DNA of 64,000 nucleotides from Rossellomorea aquimaris. Its GTDB lineage: Bacteria > Bacillota > Bacilli > Bacillales > Fictibacillaceae. Positions 51,625 through 60,987 of the stretch are shown piece by piece; position 1 is the first letter of the stretch; every line of letters starts with the position of its first letter. The stretch is taken from the NCBI GenBank assembly GCA_020524245.1, contig JAIVLN010000006.1:161065-225064 (forward strand), given 5' to 3'. A program made the position numbers and the translations under genes. The notes under the pieces are model-generated. The model saw only the letters and a program-made list of their open reading frames with translations. It was not told the DNA's origin and ran no database searches.

Positions 51625-51644
51625 GTACGGTTGGTAAAGGTCTT
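51613..51644 (+). promoter_or_regulatory. riboswitch expression-platform hairpin 1
   Basis: AAGACCTTTACC/GGTAAAGGTCTT stem. Its 5' arm shares the aptamer P1 3' strand; its 3' arm (51633-51642) is perfectly complementary to the 5' arm of the next hairpin (51660-51669). Only a weak T-tract follows. Confidence 0.75.
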
Positions 51645-51658
51645 TATTTATGTTCTGA

Positions 51659-51693
51659 TGACCTTTACCTGACTGGTAAGGGTCATTTTTTTT
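51659..51693 (+). terminator. riboswitch expression-platform terminator
   Basis: TGACCTTTACC/GGTAAGGGTCA stem followed by T8: the actual terminator ahead of the TerC-family gene. Confidence 0.85.
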
Positions 51694-51731
51694 ATGAAGT
51701 GACGTGAGCTGAAAAAAAGGAGGAAATACAG

Positions 51732-52541
51732 ATGGAAGTTGCAGTGCTCATGGAATACGGTTGGATTCTTTTGGTCTTGATCGCATTGGAAGGACTCCTT
51801 GCAGCAGATAACGCTCTCGTCTTAGCGATCATGGTGAAACATTTACCGGAAGAGCAACGCAAGAAAGCATTATTTTATGGATTGTTAGGAGCATTTGTCT
51901 TTCGTTTCGGCTCACTCTTTGCCATTTCATTTCTAGTGAATGTTTGGCAAGTGCAAGCGATCGGAGCCGTTTATCTACTCTTTATTGCCTTTAACCACAT
52001 CTTTAGAAAAGTGATGTTCAAGAAGGTAGGAAATCAAGGAAAAGTCAAAGCTGAAAAGAAGCCATCTGGTTTTTGGGGTACGGTTTTGAAAGTCGAATTG
52101 GCGGACATCGCATTTGCTGTAGACTCCATATTAGCAGCGGTTGCATTAGCTGTTACACTTCCGAATACGAACCTTCCGAACATCGGTGGACTCGATGGAG
52201 GGAAGTTCCTTGTCATCTTTTTCGGCGGACTGATCGGATTGGTCATCATGCGTTTTGCGGCGAACTTATTTGTAAAAGTTCTCGAATCTCGTCCAAAGCT
52301 TGAAATTGCTGCTTTTCTTATTGTGGGCTGGGTAGGGGTGAAGCTAGCGGTATACACGTTGACTCACCCAGAACTTGCCATCATTGAAGAAGGATTCGCA
52401 AAATCACCCGCATGGAAAATCACGTTCTATAGTGTTCTCATTCTGATCGCAATTGGGGGCTGGGTGTTATCGAAGGAAAAGAAGCAAAACGAGGAGAAGG
52501 AGGATTATTCATACGAGCAAGATTCACAGACGGGTGCCTAA
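51732..52541 (+). CDS. TerC family manganese exporter (MeeY/YkoY-like)
   Basis: 269 residues, ATG with AAGGAGG upstream. Seven helices with paired acidic motifs: LEGLLAADNALVLAIMVKHL near residue 20 and KVELADIAFAVDSILAAVAL near residue 120, the metal-binding Asp/Asn residues of TerC proteins. YkoY-type TerC proteins export Mn2+ and help metalate secreted enzymes. The yybP-ykoY riboswitch upstream confirms the Mn2+ link. Confidence 0.92.
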   Translation: MEVAVLMEYGWILLVLIALEGLLAADNALVLAIMVKHLPEEQRKKALFYGLLGAFVFRFGSLFAISFLVNVWQVQAIGAVYLLFIAFNHIFRKVMFKKVGNQGKVKAEKKPSGFWGTVLKVELADIAFAVDSILAAVALAVTLPNTNLPNIGGLDGGKFLVIFFGGLIGLVIMRFAANLFVKVLESRPKLEIAAFLIVGWVGVKLAVYTLTHPELAIIEEGFAKSPAWKITFYSVLILIAIGGWVLSKEKKQNEEKEDYSYEQDSQTGA

Positions 52542-52578
52542 CGTTTGAAATAACAAAATAACGTTATGAAATGAAAAA

Positions 52579-52606
52579 AGGTTGACCAAACATGTTTGGT
52601 CAACCT
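52579..52606. terminator. bidirectional terminator
   Basis: AGGTTGACCAAAC/GTTTGGTCAACCT stem between convergent terC-type and hemL genes. Confidence 0.85.
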
Positions 52607-52616
52607 CCTTATTGGA

Positions 52617-53906
52617 TTAAAGGTTCTTAAAGGCATACTCGACAGCTTGAAGTGTTTGATCGATGTCCTCTTCTGTATGAGCAGTCGTCAGGAACCAGGC
52701 TTCATATTTCGATGGCGCCAGGTTGATGCCCTGATCCAACATTAGATTGAAGAAACGAGCAAACATTTCACCGTCACTTTTTTCCGCTTGCTCATAATTC
52801 GTGACCTCTTCGTCTGATCCGAAATACAGAGTAAGTGCGCCTTTCAAACGGTTAAGCGAGAGTGGCACAGAGTATTGTTCTGCCAGCTCGCGAATGCCTG
52901 TTTCAAGCTTTTCACCTAAATGATCCATCTGTTCATAAACACCTTCTTGCTGAAGGACTTCAAGGCATGCGATACCTGCAGAAATGGAAGCTGGGTTTCC
53001 GGCCATCGTTCCCGCTTGATAGGCGGGTCCAAGTGGTGCGACTTTTTCCATGATGTCTTTTTTACCGCCGTATGCACCGATTGGAAGTCCGCCGCCGATG
53101 ATCTTACCGAGCGCAGTCATGTCCGGTTCGACGTTCAGCAAGTTCTGAGCACCGCCATACATGAAGCGGAATGCTGTGATGACTTCATCATAAATGACGA
53201 GGGCACCAGCTTGATGTGCGATGTCGTTTACCGCTTCCAGGAAACCTGGTTTAGGCTCGACGATTCCGAAGTTCCCGACAATCGGCTCAACGAGGATCCC
53301 TGCGACTTCATCGCCGAACGTATCGATCGCTTCTTTAAAAGCGTCGATGTCGTTGAATGGGACTGTAATTACTTCCTGGGCGATACTTTTCGGTACCCCT
53401 GCAGAGTCCGGCGTTCCGAGTGTAGACGGACCAGATCCTGCGGCAACGAGGACGAGGTCGGAGTGTCCGTGGTAGCATCCGGCGAATTTAATGATCTTAT
53501 CTCGACCTGTGTAAGCTCTTGCTACACGGATCGTCGTCATCACAGCTTCTGTACCAGAGTTAACGAAACGGACTTTTTCCATAGATGGAATCGCTTCCTT
53601 CAACATAGAAGCAAATTGGTTTTCGAGTCGCGTTGGTGTGCCGTATAAGACACCCGTTTCTGCGGCGTTCGTGATGGCTTTCGTGATATGAGGGTGTGCG
53701 TGCCCTGTAATGATCGGTCCATAAGCGGCAAGATAATCGATGTATTGGTTGCCGTCGACATCCCAGAAGTATGCGCCCTGCGCCTTTTCCATGAAAACAG
53801 GAGCGCCTCCACCAACGGCTTTAAAGGAACGGGATGGACTATTCACTCCACCGACGATATGTTCAAGTGCATCTGAATATAATTCAACTGATCGATTTCG
53901 ATCCAT
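52617..53906 (-). CDS. hemL: glutamate-1-semialdehyde 2,1-aminomutase
   Basis: 429 residues, ATG at 53906 with GGGAGG upstream. Class III PLP aminotransferase fold: [16 protein letters not shown] at the N-terminus, [34 protein letters not shown], and the PLP lysine in [20 protein letters not shown]. It makes 5-aminolevulinate for haem. In B. subtilis this second copy outside the hemAXCDBL operon is GsaB; the position next to ygaE and bcp/perR fits gsaB. Confidence 0.93.
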   Translation of the reverse strand: MDRNRSVELYSDALEHIVGGVNSPSRSFKAVGGGAPVFMEKAQGAYFWDVDGNQYIDYLAAYGPIITGHAHPHITKAITNAAETGVLYGTPTRLENQFASMLKEAIPSMEKVRFVNSGTEAVMTTIRVARAYTGRDKIIKFAGCYHGHSDLVLVAAGSGPSTLGTPDSAGVPKSIAQEVITVPFNDIDAFKEAIDTFGDEVAGILVEPIVGNFGIVEPKPGFLEAVNDIAHQAGALVIYDEVITAFRFMYGGAQNLLNVEPDMTALGKIIGGGLPIGAYGGKKDIMEKVAPLGPAYQAGTMAGNPASISAGIACLEVLQQEGVYEQMDHLGEKLETGIRELAEQYSVPLSLNRLKGALTLYFGSDEEVTNYEQAEKSDGEMFARFFNLMLDQGINLAPSKYEAWFLTTAHTEEDIDQTLQAVEYAFKNL

Positions 53907-53948
53907 AATAAGAATACCTCCCTATAAATGAAGAGTCAGCTCCGAGGC

Positions 53949-54010
53949 TGGTACCAGGTACCGTTACAAAAGCCTTATGTACCAACGGTTCTATTTTGGT
54001 ACCTGGCACT
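53949..54010. repeat. intergenic palindrome of the GGTACCTGGCACC family
   Basis: TGGTACCAGGTACCGTT and TGGTACCTGGCACT flank ACCAACGGTT in the hemL upstream region. Confidence 0.65.
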
Positions 54011-54175
54011 TCAATGAATATTGTAGCAAAGTTTCGGTGATTACGCAGAATCCTATTTCATCCACATTTTGCTCCTTTACTCGATATAGGAAGGGACGAG
54101 CGGAAAACAACTGAGTTGTCTTTTTACTCTCGGGTTGTATACACTGTTAATGGTGTAATTGGAGGGAACTTACTT

Positions 54176-55189
54176 ATGGACAAGATGATACATGTTGAAA
54201 ATCTGACAAAAGAATTTAAATCGTATTCGAGCAGATCAGGCCTCAAAGGGGCATTCCGCGATCTCTTGACGCGAAATTATAAAATCCACCGAGCAGTCGA
54301 TTCGATTTCTCTCGATGTGAAGCCAGGAGAGATGATCGGTTACATCGGTGAGAACGGAGCAGGTAAATCGACGACGATTAAAATGCTCACAGGCATACTG
54401 ACTCCGACGGATGGAACAGTCACCATCAATGGGATGAACCCGCACAAAGAAAGGGAAAAGTTCGTCAAAACGATCGGAGTCGTCTTCGGTCAACGTTCCC
54501 AGTTATGGTGGGACATCGCGGTACAGGAATCATTCCGCCTCCTCAAAAAAGTGTACAACGTATCCGATGAAGACTATAACGAGCACATGTCGATGGTCAT
54601 TGAGGCACTCGACATCGCACCGTTACTGGACAAGCCGGTCCGTAAGCTTTCACTCGGTCAAAGGATGAGATGTGAACTGGCGGCAGCTCTCATTCATAAT
54701 CCACCGTTGCTCTTTTTGGATGAACCGACGATCGGACTCGATGTCCTCGTCAAATTGAAAATCAGAGAATTCCTGAAAGAACTGAATGAGAGATACAACA
54801 CAACCATCATGCTGACAACTCATGACCTTTCAGACATCGAAGCGTTATGTGAACGGGTTGTCATGCTGGATGAAGGTAAGATCATTTATGATGGTGCGCT
54901 CAATCAACTTAAAACGAGCTGGGGTGAAGGAAAGCAGATCGAGTTCCATTTCAAAGCGGCGAAGTCAAGAGAAGAATTGAACGCCGCTACCGGCAAACAA
55001 CTGGTTGTCTGGGAGCCAGGGGAAAACGCAAATACATGGACTGCGAACGTAACGAATGATGAAGACATCATCTCTCAAGTCATCGGCGATGTCGTCTCCA
55101 ACCATCAGATTCTTGATTTGAAGATCCTAGAAACGTCAACGGAAGAGATCATTCGAAACATCTATGAAGAAGGCGTTATTCATGGCTAA
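54176..55189 (+). CDS. ABC-2 exporter ATPase (viologen/DUF990-type system)
   Basis: 337 residues from ATG 54176 with GGAGGG upstream; a longer in-frame start lacks a site. Walker A GENGAGKSTTIKML, Q-loop VVFGQRSQLWWD, signature LSLGQRMRCELAAAL, Walker B LLFLDEPTIGLDV, H-loop TTHDLSDIE. The FGQRSQLWWD box is typical of the ATPase associated with ABC-2 DUF990 permeases, as encoded next. Export substrate unknown. Confidence 0.9.
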   Translation: MDKMIHVENLTKEFKSYSSRSGLKGAFRDLLTRNYKIHRAVDSISLDVKPGEMIGYIGENGAGKSTTIKMLTGILTPTDGTVTINGMNPHKEREKFVKTIGVVFGQRSQLWWDIAVQESFRLLKKVYNVSDEDYNEHMSMVIEALDIAPLLDKPVRKLSLGQRMRCELAAALIHNPPLLFLDEPTIGLDVLVKLKIREFLKELNERYNTTIMLTTHDLSDIEALCERVVMLDEGKIIYDGALNQLKTSWGEGKQIEFHFKAAKSREELNAATGKQLVVWEPGENANTWTANVTNDEDIISQVIGDVVSNHQILDLKILETSTEEIIRNIYEEGVIHG

Positions 55190-55973
55190 ATATATCGAAA
55201 TGATCCGGATTCGGTTTTTGATGATGCTCGCTTACCGAACGAATTACTACAGCGGAATCATCATCTATAGCATCAATATCGCGGCTTACTACTTCTTATG
55301 GAGTGCCATATATGGCGGCAAAGAGGACATTCAAGGACTTTCCGTCATCCAGATGACTACATACATCGCAGTTGCATGGATGGCACGCGCTTTTTACTTC
55401 AATAACATCGACCGTGAAATCGCGCTCGAAATTAAAGAGGGAAAAGTTGCGGTGGAATTGATCCGACCTTATCACTACTTGAACATGAAAACGATGGCCG
55501 CGCTAGGAGAAGGGATCTTCCGGTTGTTCTTCTTCTCTGTACCGGGGATGTTCATTGTGTCGCTCATTTTTCCGATGGAATTTTCAGCGAACCTTTCAAC
55601 ATGGGGCTTTTTCGGAATATCAATCATTTTCAGTTTCATCATCAATACCCAGATCAATTTGATGACAGGCATCATCACCTTCTTCCTATTTAATAACGAT
55701 GGTCTGATGAGAGCCAAACGCGTCGTCATAGACCTGTTTTCCGGATTGATTCTTCCAATTAGCTTTTATCCCGGATGGGCACAGTCGGCGATGGAGTGGT
55801 TTCCGTTTCAATACATATCCTATGTTCCGAGTATGATATTCTCGGAAGGATTTGTTGGAAGTGAAGTGTATAACGCGATCATGATGCAACTCGTTTGGTG
55901 TCTCATTCTCCTTGTTCCGATCCAAGTCTTATGGACACTCGCAAAAAAACAAATGGTCATACAAGGGGGTTGA
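55182..55973 (+). CDS. ABC-2 family exporter permease 1
   Basis: 263 residues from ATG 55182, overlapping the ATPase stop; GAAGAAGG precedes it by eight bases (ATG 55164 is an alternative). Six helices: MAKYIEMIRIRFLMMLAYRT, a RAFYFNNIDREIALEIKEGK cytoplasmic stretch, VAVELIRPYHYLNMK. This matches the DUF990/ABC-2 family of paired permeases found with NatA-like ATPases. Confidence 0.88.
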   Translation: MAKYIEMIRIRFLMMLAYRTNYYSGIIIYSINIAAYYFLWSAIYGGKEDIQGLSVIQMTTYIAVAWMARAFYFNNIDREIALEIKEGKVAVELIRPYHYLNMKTMAALGEGIFRLFFFSVPGMFIVSLIFPMEFSANLSTWGFFGISIIFSFIINTQINLMTGIITFFLFNNDGLMRAKRVVIDLFSGLILPISFYPGWAQSAMEWFPFQYISYVPSMIFSEGFVGSEVYNAIMMQLVWCLILLVPIQVLWTLAKKQMVIQGG

Positions 55974-55979
55974 TCTGTC

Positions 55980-56765
55980 ATGCGATATATTTCGATTTTT
56001 ATGCAATATGTCGGGCAATATATGAAAACACGTTTGACCTATCGTTCGGATATGGTCGTAGAGCTCCTATCTGACCTATTGTTTCAGGCGGTCAACCTGA
56101 TCTTCATCCTGGTCGTTTTCGGCCACACGAAACTGTTAAGCGGTTGGTCCAAAGATGAAATTATCTTCATTTACGGGTTCTTTTTAGTCCCATTCGCTTT
56201 TTTCTCAACGTTCTTCAACATTTGGGACTTTAACGAGCGATATATCGTAAAAGGAGAACTGGATCGCATCTTGACCAGACCGATCCACAGTCTGTTCCAG
56301 GTCATTCTTGAGCGGATGGAGCTGGAGTCGATGTTTGGGATCATCACAGGACTCGTCGTCATGTTTTATGCAGGAAGCAACCTTGGACTCACGATAGAAT
56401 GGTACGATCCGATCCTGTTCATCCTGTTCGTCCTTGGAGGAGCCCTCGTCTATGCAGGCATCTTCATCAGTCTCGCAACCGTCAGCTTCTGGTCGGACAG
56501 CCGGACTGCCATCATGCCGATGATGTACAACATCGGGAACTTCGGTCGCTATCCCGTCGACATTTACCATCAGGTGATTCGTTATGTGTTGACTTGGATT
56601 TTACCGTTCGCCTTTGTCGGTGTATATCCAGCCGCCTTTTTCCTCGATAAAACCGAGTGGTACGGCTACGCATTCTTAACACCGTTCATGGGCATCTTGT
56701 TCTTTGGTCTTTCTATTTTCCTATGGAATGTAGGTGTGACAAAGTACCGTGGAGCAGGCAGTTAA
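55980..56765 (+). CDS. ABC-2 family exporter permease 2
   Basis: 261 residues, six helices. It mirrors the preceding permease: YMKTRLTYRSDMVVELLSDL, FNIWDFNERYIVKGELDRIL, TRPIHSLFQVILERME. A DUF990-type partner; the two permeases presumably form a heterodimer with the ATPase dimer. It starts 7 bp after permease 1. Confidence 0.88.
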   Translation: MRYISIFMQYVGQYMKTRLTYRSDMVVELLSDLLFQAVNLIFILVVFGHTKLLSGWSKDEIIFIYGFFLVPFAFFSTFFNIWDFNERYIVKGELDRILTRPIHSLFQVILERMELESMFGIITGLVVMFYAGSNLGLTIEWYDPILFILFVLGGALVYAGIFISLATVSFWSDSRTAIMPMMYNIGNFGRYPVDIYHQVIRYVLTWILPFAFVGVYPAAFFLDKTEWYGYAFLTPFMGILFFGLSIFLWNVGVTKYRGAGS

Positions 56766-56820
56766 TTCGAGGTTATGTTTTAGGGGTTATGAGGGAACAT
56801 AGAAGTAAATTATCTTATAA

Positions 56821-56856
56821 CGGAGGTGAAGCCTTCTCTTAAGAGAAAGGCGAACC
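56821..56856 (+). promoter_or_regulatory. leader hairpin covering the ribosome site of the CNNM/CorC gene
   Basis: GCCTTCTC (56831-56838) pairs with GAGAAAGGC (56843-56851); AAAGG in the 3' arm is the only ribosome site correctly spaced to GTG 56857. A second strong GGAGGTG (56822-56828) lies ahead but has no start codon at usual spacing. Confidence 0.45.
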
Positions 56857-58140
56857 GTGGCAATCATTAATCTCATTCTTGTCGCTATACTAATTGCAGC
56901 TACTGCATTTTTCGTCGCTGCAGAATTTGCAATTGTAAAAGTAAGATCCACGAAGATTGATAAGCTTGTTGAAGAAGGAAACAAGCGGGCGAAAGCCGCT
57001 CGTAAGGTGCTCGATAATCTGGATGGGTATCTTTCGGCCTGTCAGCTCGGGATCACGATCACTGCGCTCGGCCTGGGTTGGTTGGGGGAACCCACGGTCG
57101 AAGATCTACTGCATCCTGTATTTAAGCAGTTCGAAATATCCCCAGCCCTTGCGAGTACGCTATCGTTCATCATAGCGTTCTCCGTGATTACCTTTTTACA
57201 CGTCGTATTAGGGGAATTGGCACCAAAGACCATTGCCATTCAGAAAGCAGAAAAAATCAGCTTACTTTTAGCAAGACCACTGATTTGGTTTGCGAAAATC
57301 ATGTACCCATTCATCTGGTCGTTGAACGGTTCTGCTCGGCTGATTATAAGGATGTTTGGATTCAACCAGGCTAACGAACATGACATGGCGCACTCGGAAG
57401 AAGAGTTGCGCATCATTTTATCGGAAAGCTATAAGAGTGGGGAAATCAATCAGTCTGAATTACATTACGTTAATAAAATTTTCGAGTTTGATGACCGGAC
57501 GGCTAAAGAAATCATGGTACCGCGTACCGAAATGGTCTGTATGTTCACGGATGAAGAGATGGAAGAAAACATTGAAGTGATGAGTCGTGAAAAATATACC
57601 CGTTATCCTGTAGCGGATGGAGATAAGGATCATATCGTCGGGATTGTGAACATTAAAGAAGTGTTCAATTCATTGTTGAAGAATGAAAACCGGCCGATCG
57701 AAGATTTCATCCGACCGGTAACTAAAGTGATTGAAACGACGCCGATTAAGAACCTTCTAGTCCAGATGCAACGTGAACGAATCCATATGATGATCTTGAT
57801 CGATGAATATGGAGGAACGGCAGGACTTGTAACGGTTGAGGATATTTTAGAAGAGATCGTCGGAGAGATCCGAGACGAATTCGACATTGAAGAGCAACCA
57901 CAAATCAAGAAAGTGAACGATCAACATGCCATCTTAGATGGAAAAGCGTTGATTGCAGATGTGAACGAGTTCTTCGGATTGGATATAGACGATTCCGAAC
58001 TCGATACAATCGGGGGGTGGATCTTGTCCCAAACTTCTGAAGTCGTCGAAGGGGACGAATTCAATTACGGACATGTAAGCTTTAAAATTTCAGAAGCGGA
58101 TGACCAGCAGATCAAGCGGATTGCTGCAGTTGCAGACTAA
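56857..58140 (+). CDS. CNNM/CorC-HlyC family transporter (YhdP/YqhB-like)
   Basis: 427 residues, GTG start. Four-helix DUF21 domain (IINLILVAILIAATAFFVAA; YLSACQLGITITALGLGWLG) followed by a CBS pair (MVPRTEMVCMFTDEE; GTAGLVTVEDILEEIVGEI) and a CorC_HlyC C-terminal domain. Family members export or regulate Mg2+/Co2+ or Na+; annotated hemolysin only for historical reasons. The start matches YhdP-type homologues from memory. Confidence 0.9.
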   Translation: MAIINLILVAILIAATAFFVAAEFAIVKVRSTKIDKLVEEGNKRAKAARKVLDNLDGYLSACQLGITITALGLGWLGEPTVEDLLHPVFKQFEISPALASTLSFIIAFSVITFLHVVLGELAPKTIAIQKAEKISLLLARPLIWFAKIMYPFIWSLNGSARLIIRMFGFNQANEHDMAHSEEELRIILSESYKSGEINQSELHYVNKIFEFDDRTAKEIMVPRTEMVCMFTDEEMEENIEVMSREKYTRYPVADGDKDHIVGIVNIKEVFNSLLKNENRPIEDFIRPVTKVIETTPIKNLLVQMQRERIHMMILIDEYGGTAGLVTVEDILEEIVGEIRDEFDIEEQPQIKKVNDQHAILDGKALIADVNEFFGLDIDDSELDTIGGWILSQTSEVVEGDEFNYGHVSFKISEADDQQIKRIAAVAD

Positions 58141-58148
58141 GTGAAGAG

Positions 58149-58176
58149 ACCTCCACAAATGTGGGGGTTTTTTTCG
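58149..58176 (+). terminator. intrinsic terminator
   Basis: CCTCCAC/GTGGGGG stem followed by T7. Confidence 0.8.
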
Positions 58177-58252
58177 TACCGGAATTCCGTAGGCTGTAAA
58201 AACCTGTCCATTTTCTTCCGCTTTCCGCATACATTGTGGAGAGGTGGATTGG

Positions 58253-58675
58253 ATGGATCTATTAATGATTGTTGGTGTCATTTGTGTCGTGTTTTTCATC
58301 ATCCAAAGAAGTATCATGTCATTCTTTCGACATCCCCGTCCTTCACATAAAAAGTCTAGAAAGTTCATTTCGTTTGAAGACTTAATGGCATTATTCATCG
58401 TTTATTCGATTATCATCTTTGGATTCGGATCGATTTATTTTACACTCATCATCACGGGTGTTCCTGTCCTGATGGAAGGTGGGGTACCGGTGAACGGAGA
58501 CTTTACCGAACTGACCGAAGCGGTTTCTTATTTCAGTGCTGTAACCCTACTGTCCGTCGGTTATGGAGACATCACCCCGGTCGGACTTGGCAGGTGGATT
58601 TCCGTCATAGAGGCGTTAGTCGGATACCTTCTGCCAGCTGCATTCGTTCTTTCAACGGTCGTGGATACGGACTGA
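58253..58675 (+). CDS. two-helix potassium channel pore protein
   Basis: 140 residues from ATG 58253, with AGAGGTG about seven bases upstream. After an N-terminal helix and a basic stretch come a pore unit: outer helix LMALFIVYSIIIFGFGSIYF, pore loop YFSAVTLLSVGYGDITPVG with the GYGD selectivity filter, and inner helix ISVIEALVGYLLPAAFVLST. No RCK/TrkA-N domain is present, so it is a pore-only subunit that may need a separate regulator or work alone. Confidence 0.9.
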   Translation: MDLLMIVGVICVVFFIIQRSIMSFFRHPRPSHKKSRKFISFEDLMALFIVYSIIIFGFGSIYFTLIITGVPVLMEGGVPVNGDFTELTEAVSYFSAVTLLSVGYGDITPVGLGRWISVIEALVGYLLPAAFVLSTVVDTD

Positions 58676-58772
58676 TTACTTGAATCGGTTGTAAAGATTG
58701 GGTACCCTTAAAGCAGGAAGATGTCCAGTTTTCGGACACGGATATCATTTATGTACAGGAGGGTTCTCGAAC

Positions 58773-59240
58773 ATGACAGTCAAAACAGGCGAAAAAGCAC
58801 CAGATTTTACACTAGAAGCGAACAATGGAGAGAAGGTTAGTCTCTCTGACTTTAAAGGGAAAAATGTCGTGTTATATTTCTATCCGAAAGATATGACGCC
58901 AGGTTGTACAACAGAGGCATGTGATTTCAGAGATCACCACAGCGAATTCAGCGATCAGAACACAGTGATTCTCGGTGTCAGTCCTGACCCGGTAGACCGT
59001 CACAAGAAATTCATCGAGAAGCATGATCTGCCATTTCTACTACTGGCTGACGAGGATCATGAGGTTGCAGAAAAATATGGTGTATGGCAATTGAAGAAGA
59101 ATTTCGGGAAAGAATACATGGGCATCGTTCGTTCGACCTTCATCATTAATGAAGATGGAGAACTCGTCAAAGAATGGCGCAAGGTCCGTGTAAAGGATCA
59201 CGTAGAAGAAGCGCTCAACTACATTAAAGAGAATATGTAA
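58773..59240 (+). CDS. bcp: thioredoxin-dependent thiol peroxidase Bcp (YgaF)
   Basis: 155 residues from ATG 58773 with AGGAGGG upstream; the longer ORF is rejected. Peroxiredoxin of the BCP/PrxQ class: YFYPKDMTPGCTTEACDFRD holds the peroxidatic Cys and, five residues on, the resolving Cys. The rest fits the family (FLLLADEDHEVAEKYGVW, STFIINEDGELVKEW). It reduces peroxides with thioredoxin. Located near perR, as in B. subtilis. Confidence 0.94.
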   Translation: MTVKTGEKAPDFTLEANNGEKVSLSDFKGKNVVLYFYPKDMTPGCTTEACDFRDHHSEFSDQNTVILGVSPDPVDRHKKFIEKHDLPFLLLADEDHEVAEKYGVWQLKKNFGKEYMGIVRSTFIINEDGELVKEWRKVRVKDHVEEALNYIKENM

Positions 59241-59245
59241 TTTGT

Positions 59246-59276
59246 AAAAACGGGGTTTGTACAACCTCGTTTTTAT
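59246..59276 (+). terminator. intrinsic terminator after bcp
   Basis: AAAAACGGGGT/ACCTCGTTTTT stem followed by ATTTTT. Confidence 0.75.
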
Positions 59277-59426
59277 TTTTACTTGGAATCCCTTTATGAT
59301 ACGATTGAATCGTCAGAAAACTTGATATGGCAGTGAGGATGAGGCTACCTAGATCTGAAAGAGCCGTTTGCGGTACAAAAAATGGAGTTTTGAAATATCT
59401 ACATATATAACAGAGGTGGAACAACG

Positions 59427-60377
59427 ATGTTCATTGTATCTTCAGCTAAAATCCGTTCTAGAATAAAAGATCAATTAACGAAGGACTATCCAGATATCCA
59501 GTGGCAGTTCTGCCAAAACATTGAAGAAACGACACCTTACTTGCCTAAGGCGGAAATTCTCCTCACGTATGGGGAAGACCTTAAACCGGAATCCATACAT
59601 TCGGCGACCAACTTAAAATGGATCCATGTTCTTTCGGCTGGTCTCGATAAGATGCCGTTCCAGATCATCAAAGAACGAGACATACTCGTCACAAATGCAA
59701 GAGGCATCCATCAGGTTCCAATGGCGGAATACACGATCGGGATGATGCTTCAGATTACTCGGAATCTAGCGCTGATTCAACTGAACCAGAAGGACAAAGT
59801 GTGGAATCGCCGCGTTAAGATGGAAGAACTCCATGGGAAAACGATCGGCGTATTAGGAGCAGGTGCGATTGGTTCGGAAATTGCAAGGCTCTCGAAAGCC
59901 TTCCGCATGAAAACGATTGGTGTGAACCGAAGTGGAAGCCCTGCTGAGCATTTCGATGAGACGATAAAGATCTCAGAGCTCGACAGCCTGCTACAAGAAG
60001 TGGATTTTCTCGTTTCCGTGTTACCGAGGACAGAGGAAACCTATCATCTTTTGAAAAAAGAACATTTCGAGCAAATGCAAGAGCATGCTGTATTTATCAA
60101 TATAGGAAGAGGTACCACAGTCGACCAGGCTGGATTGATTGAAGCGATGTACGAAAACCAGATTGCCCATGCTGTACTTGATGTTATGGAAGAAGAACCT
60201 CTGCCGGAAGACAGCGTCCTTTGGGAAATGGAAAATGTGACCGTTACACCGCACATTTCGGGAATTACGCCTCAATATCAGGACAGAGCATTCGAACAAT
60301 TCCTTAACAATCTCCGCGTGTACCAGTCAGGTAAAGGGGATTATATGAATAAAATCGATGTTAATAGGGGGTATTAA
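59427..60377 (+). CDS. D-2-hydroxyacid dehydrogenase
   Basis: 316 residues, ATG with AGAGGTGG upstream. NAD-binding GVLGAGAIGSEIARLSKAFR, LPRTEETYHLLKKEHF, Arg in INIGRGTTVDQAGL, acidic DVMEEEPLPEDSVLWE and catalytic His in VTPHISGITP. It probably reduces a 2-keto acid; the exact substrate (phosphoglycerate, glyoxylate, branched) is unclear. Its stop is two bases before the cobalamin adenosyltransferase. Confidence 0.92.
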   Translation: MFIVSSAKIRSRIKDQLTKDYPDIQWQFCQNIEETTPYLPKAEILLTYGEDLKPESIHSATNLKWIHVLSAGLDKMPFQIIKERDILVTNARGIHQVPMAEYTIGMMLQITRNLALIQLNQKDKVWNRRVKMEELHGKTIGVLGAGAIGSEIARLSKAFRMKTIGVNRSGSPAEHFDETIKISELDSLLQEVDFLVSVLPRTEETYHLLKKEHFEQMQEHAVFINIGRGTTVDQAGLIEAMYENQIAHAVLDVMEEEPLPEDSVLWEMENVTVTPHISGITPQYQDRAFEQFLNNLRVYQSGKGDYMNKIDVNRGY

Positions 60378-60379
60378 GA

Positions 60380-60931
60380 ATGAAGATCTACACAAAATCT
60401 GGCGATAAAGGAACAACTTCATTAGTTTATGGAGATCGCGTCCCTAAAAACGATGCACGAGTAGAAGCGTATGGCACGTGTGACGAAGCAAATTCGATGA
60501 TCGGTCTGGCACTCAGTCATCTGGACGAAAATGACCGTGAATGGAAAGTCGATTTCGAGAAAACATTACTAAGAGTCCAAACGGTCCTGTTTCATGTCGG
60601 AGCGGAACTTGCTACACCTAAAGGGAAAAAGGTGGGATGGACGCTCGAAGAAAAGGATATTTCTTTCCTTGAAGAAGCGATCGACCGATGGGATGAAAAG
60701 CTAACGCCTTTAAAGCAATTCATCTTGCCTGGAGGCTCACAATCGGCTTCAGCTCTTCATGTTGCACGAACAGTTTCAAGGCGCGCCGAGCGTCAGGCTG
60801 TTGTAATCGAAGACGTCAATCCGCTCGTCCTTTCTTATTTAAATCGATTATCAGACTTCTTGTTTGTGGCAGCTAGATACGTCAACCAGCAATCCGGAAT
60901 TACCGAACCTATTTTGCATGAAGAAGAGTGA
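60380..60931 (+). CDS. cob(I)yrinic acid a,c-diamide adenosyltransferase (PduO type)
   Basis: 183 residues, ATG with GGGGGT upstream. PduO signatures: YTKSGDKGTTSLVYGDRVPK with the ATP-binding GDKG, VEAYGTCDEANSMIGLAL, ARTVSRRAERQAV, and NRLSDFLFVAARYVN. It attaches the adenosyl group to cob(I)alamin. Translationally linked to the dehydrogenase upstream. Confidence 0.93.
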   Translation: MKIYTKSGDKGTTSLVYGDRVPKNDARVEAYGTCDEANSMIGLALSHLDENDREWKVDFEKTLLRVQTVLFHVGAELATPKGKKVGWTLEEKDISFLEEAIDRWDEKLTPLKQFILPGGSQSASALHVARTVSRRAERQAVVIEDVNPLVLSYLNRLSDFLFVAARYVNQQSGITEPILHEEE

Positions 60932-60955
60932 AGTCAAGCACCATAAGGGTTTTAA

Positions 60956-60985
60956 TTGACAACATTCACAAGTACCGTGTACACT
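60956..60985 (+). promoter_or_regulatory. sigma-A promoter of perR
   Basis: TTGACA, 18 nt, TACACT. The PerR box overlaps the expected start point. Confidence 0.75.
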
Positions 60986-60987
60986 AA

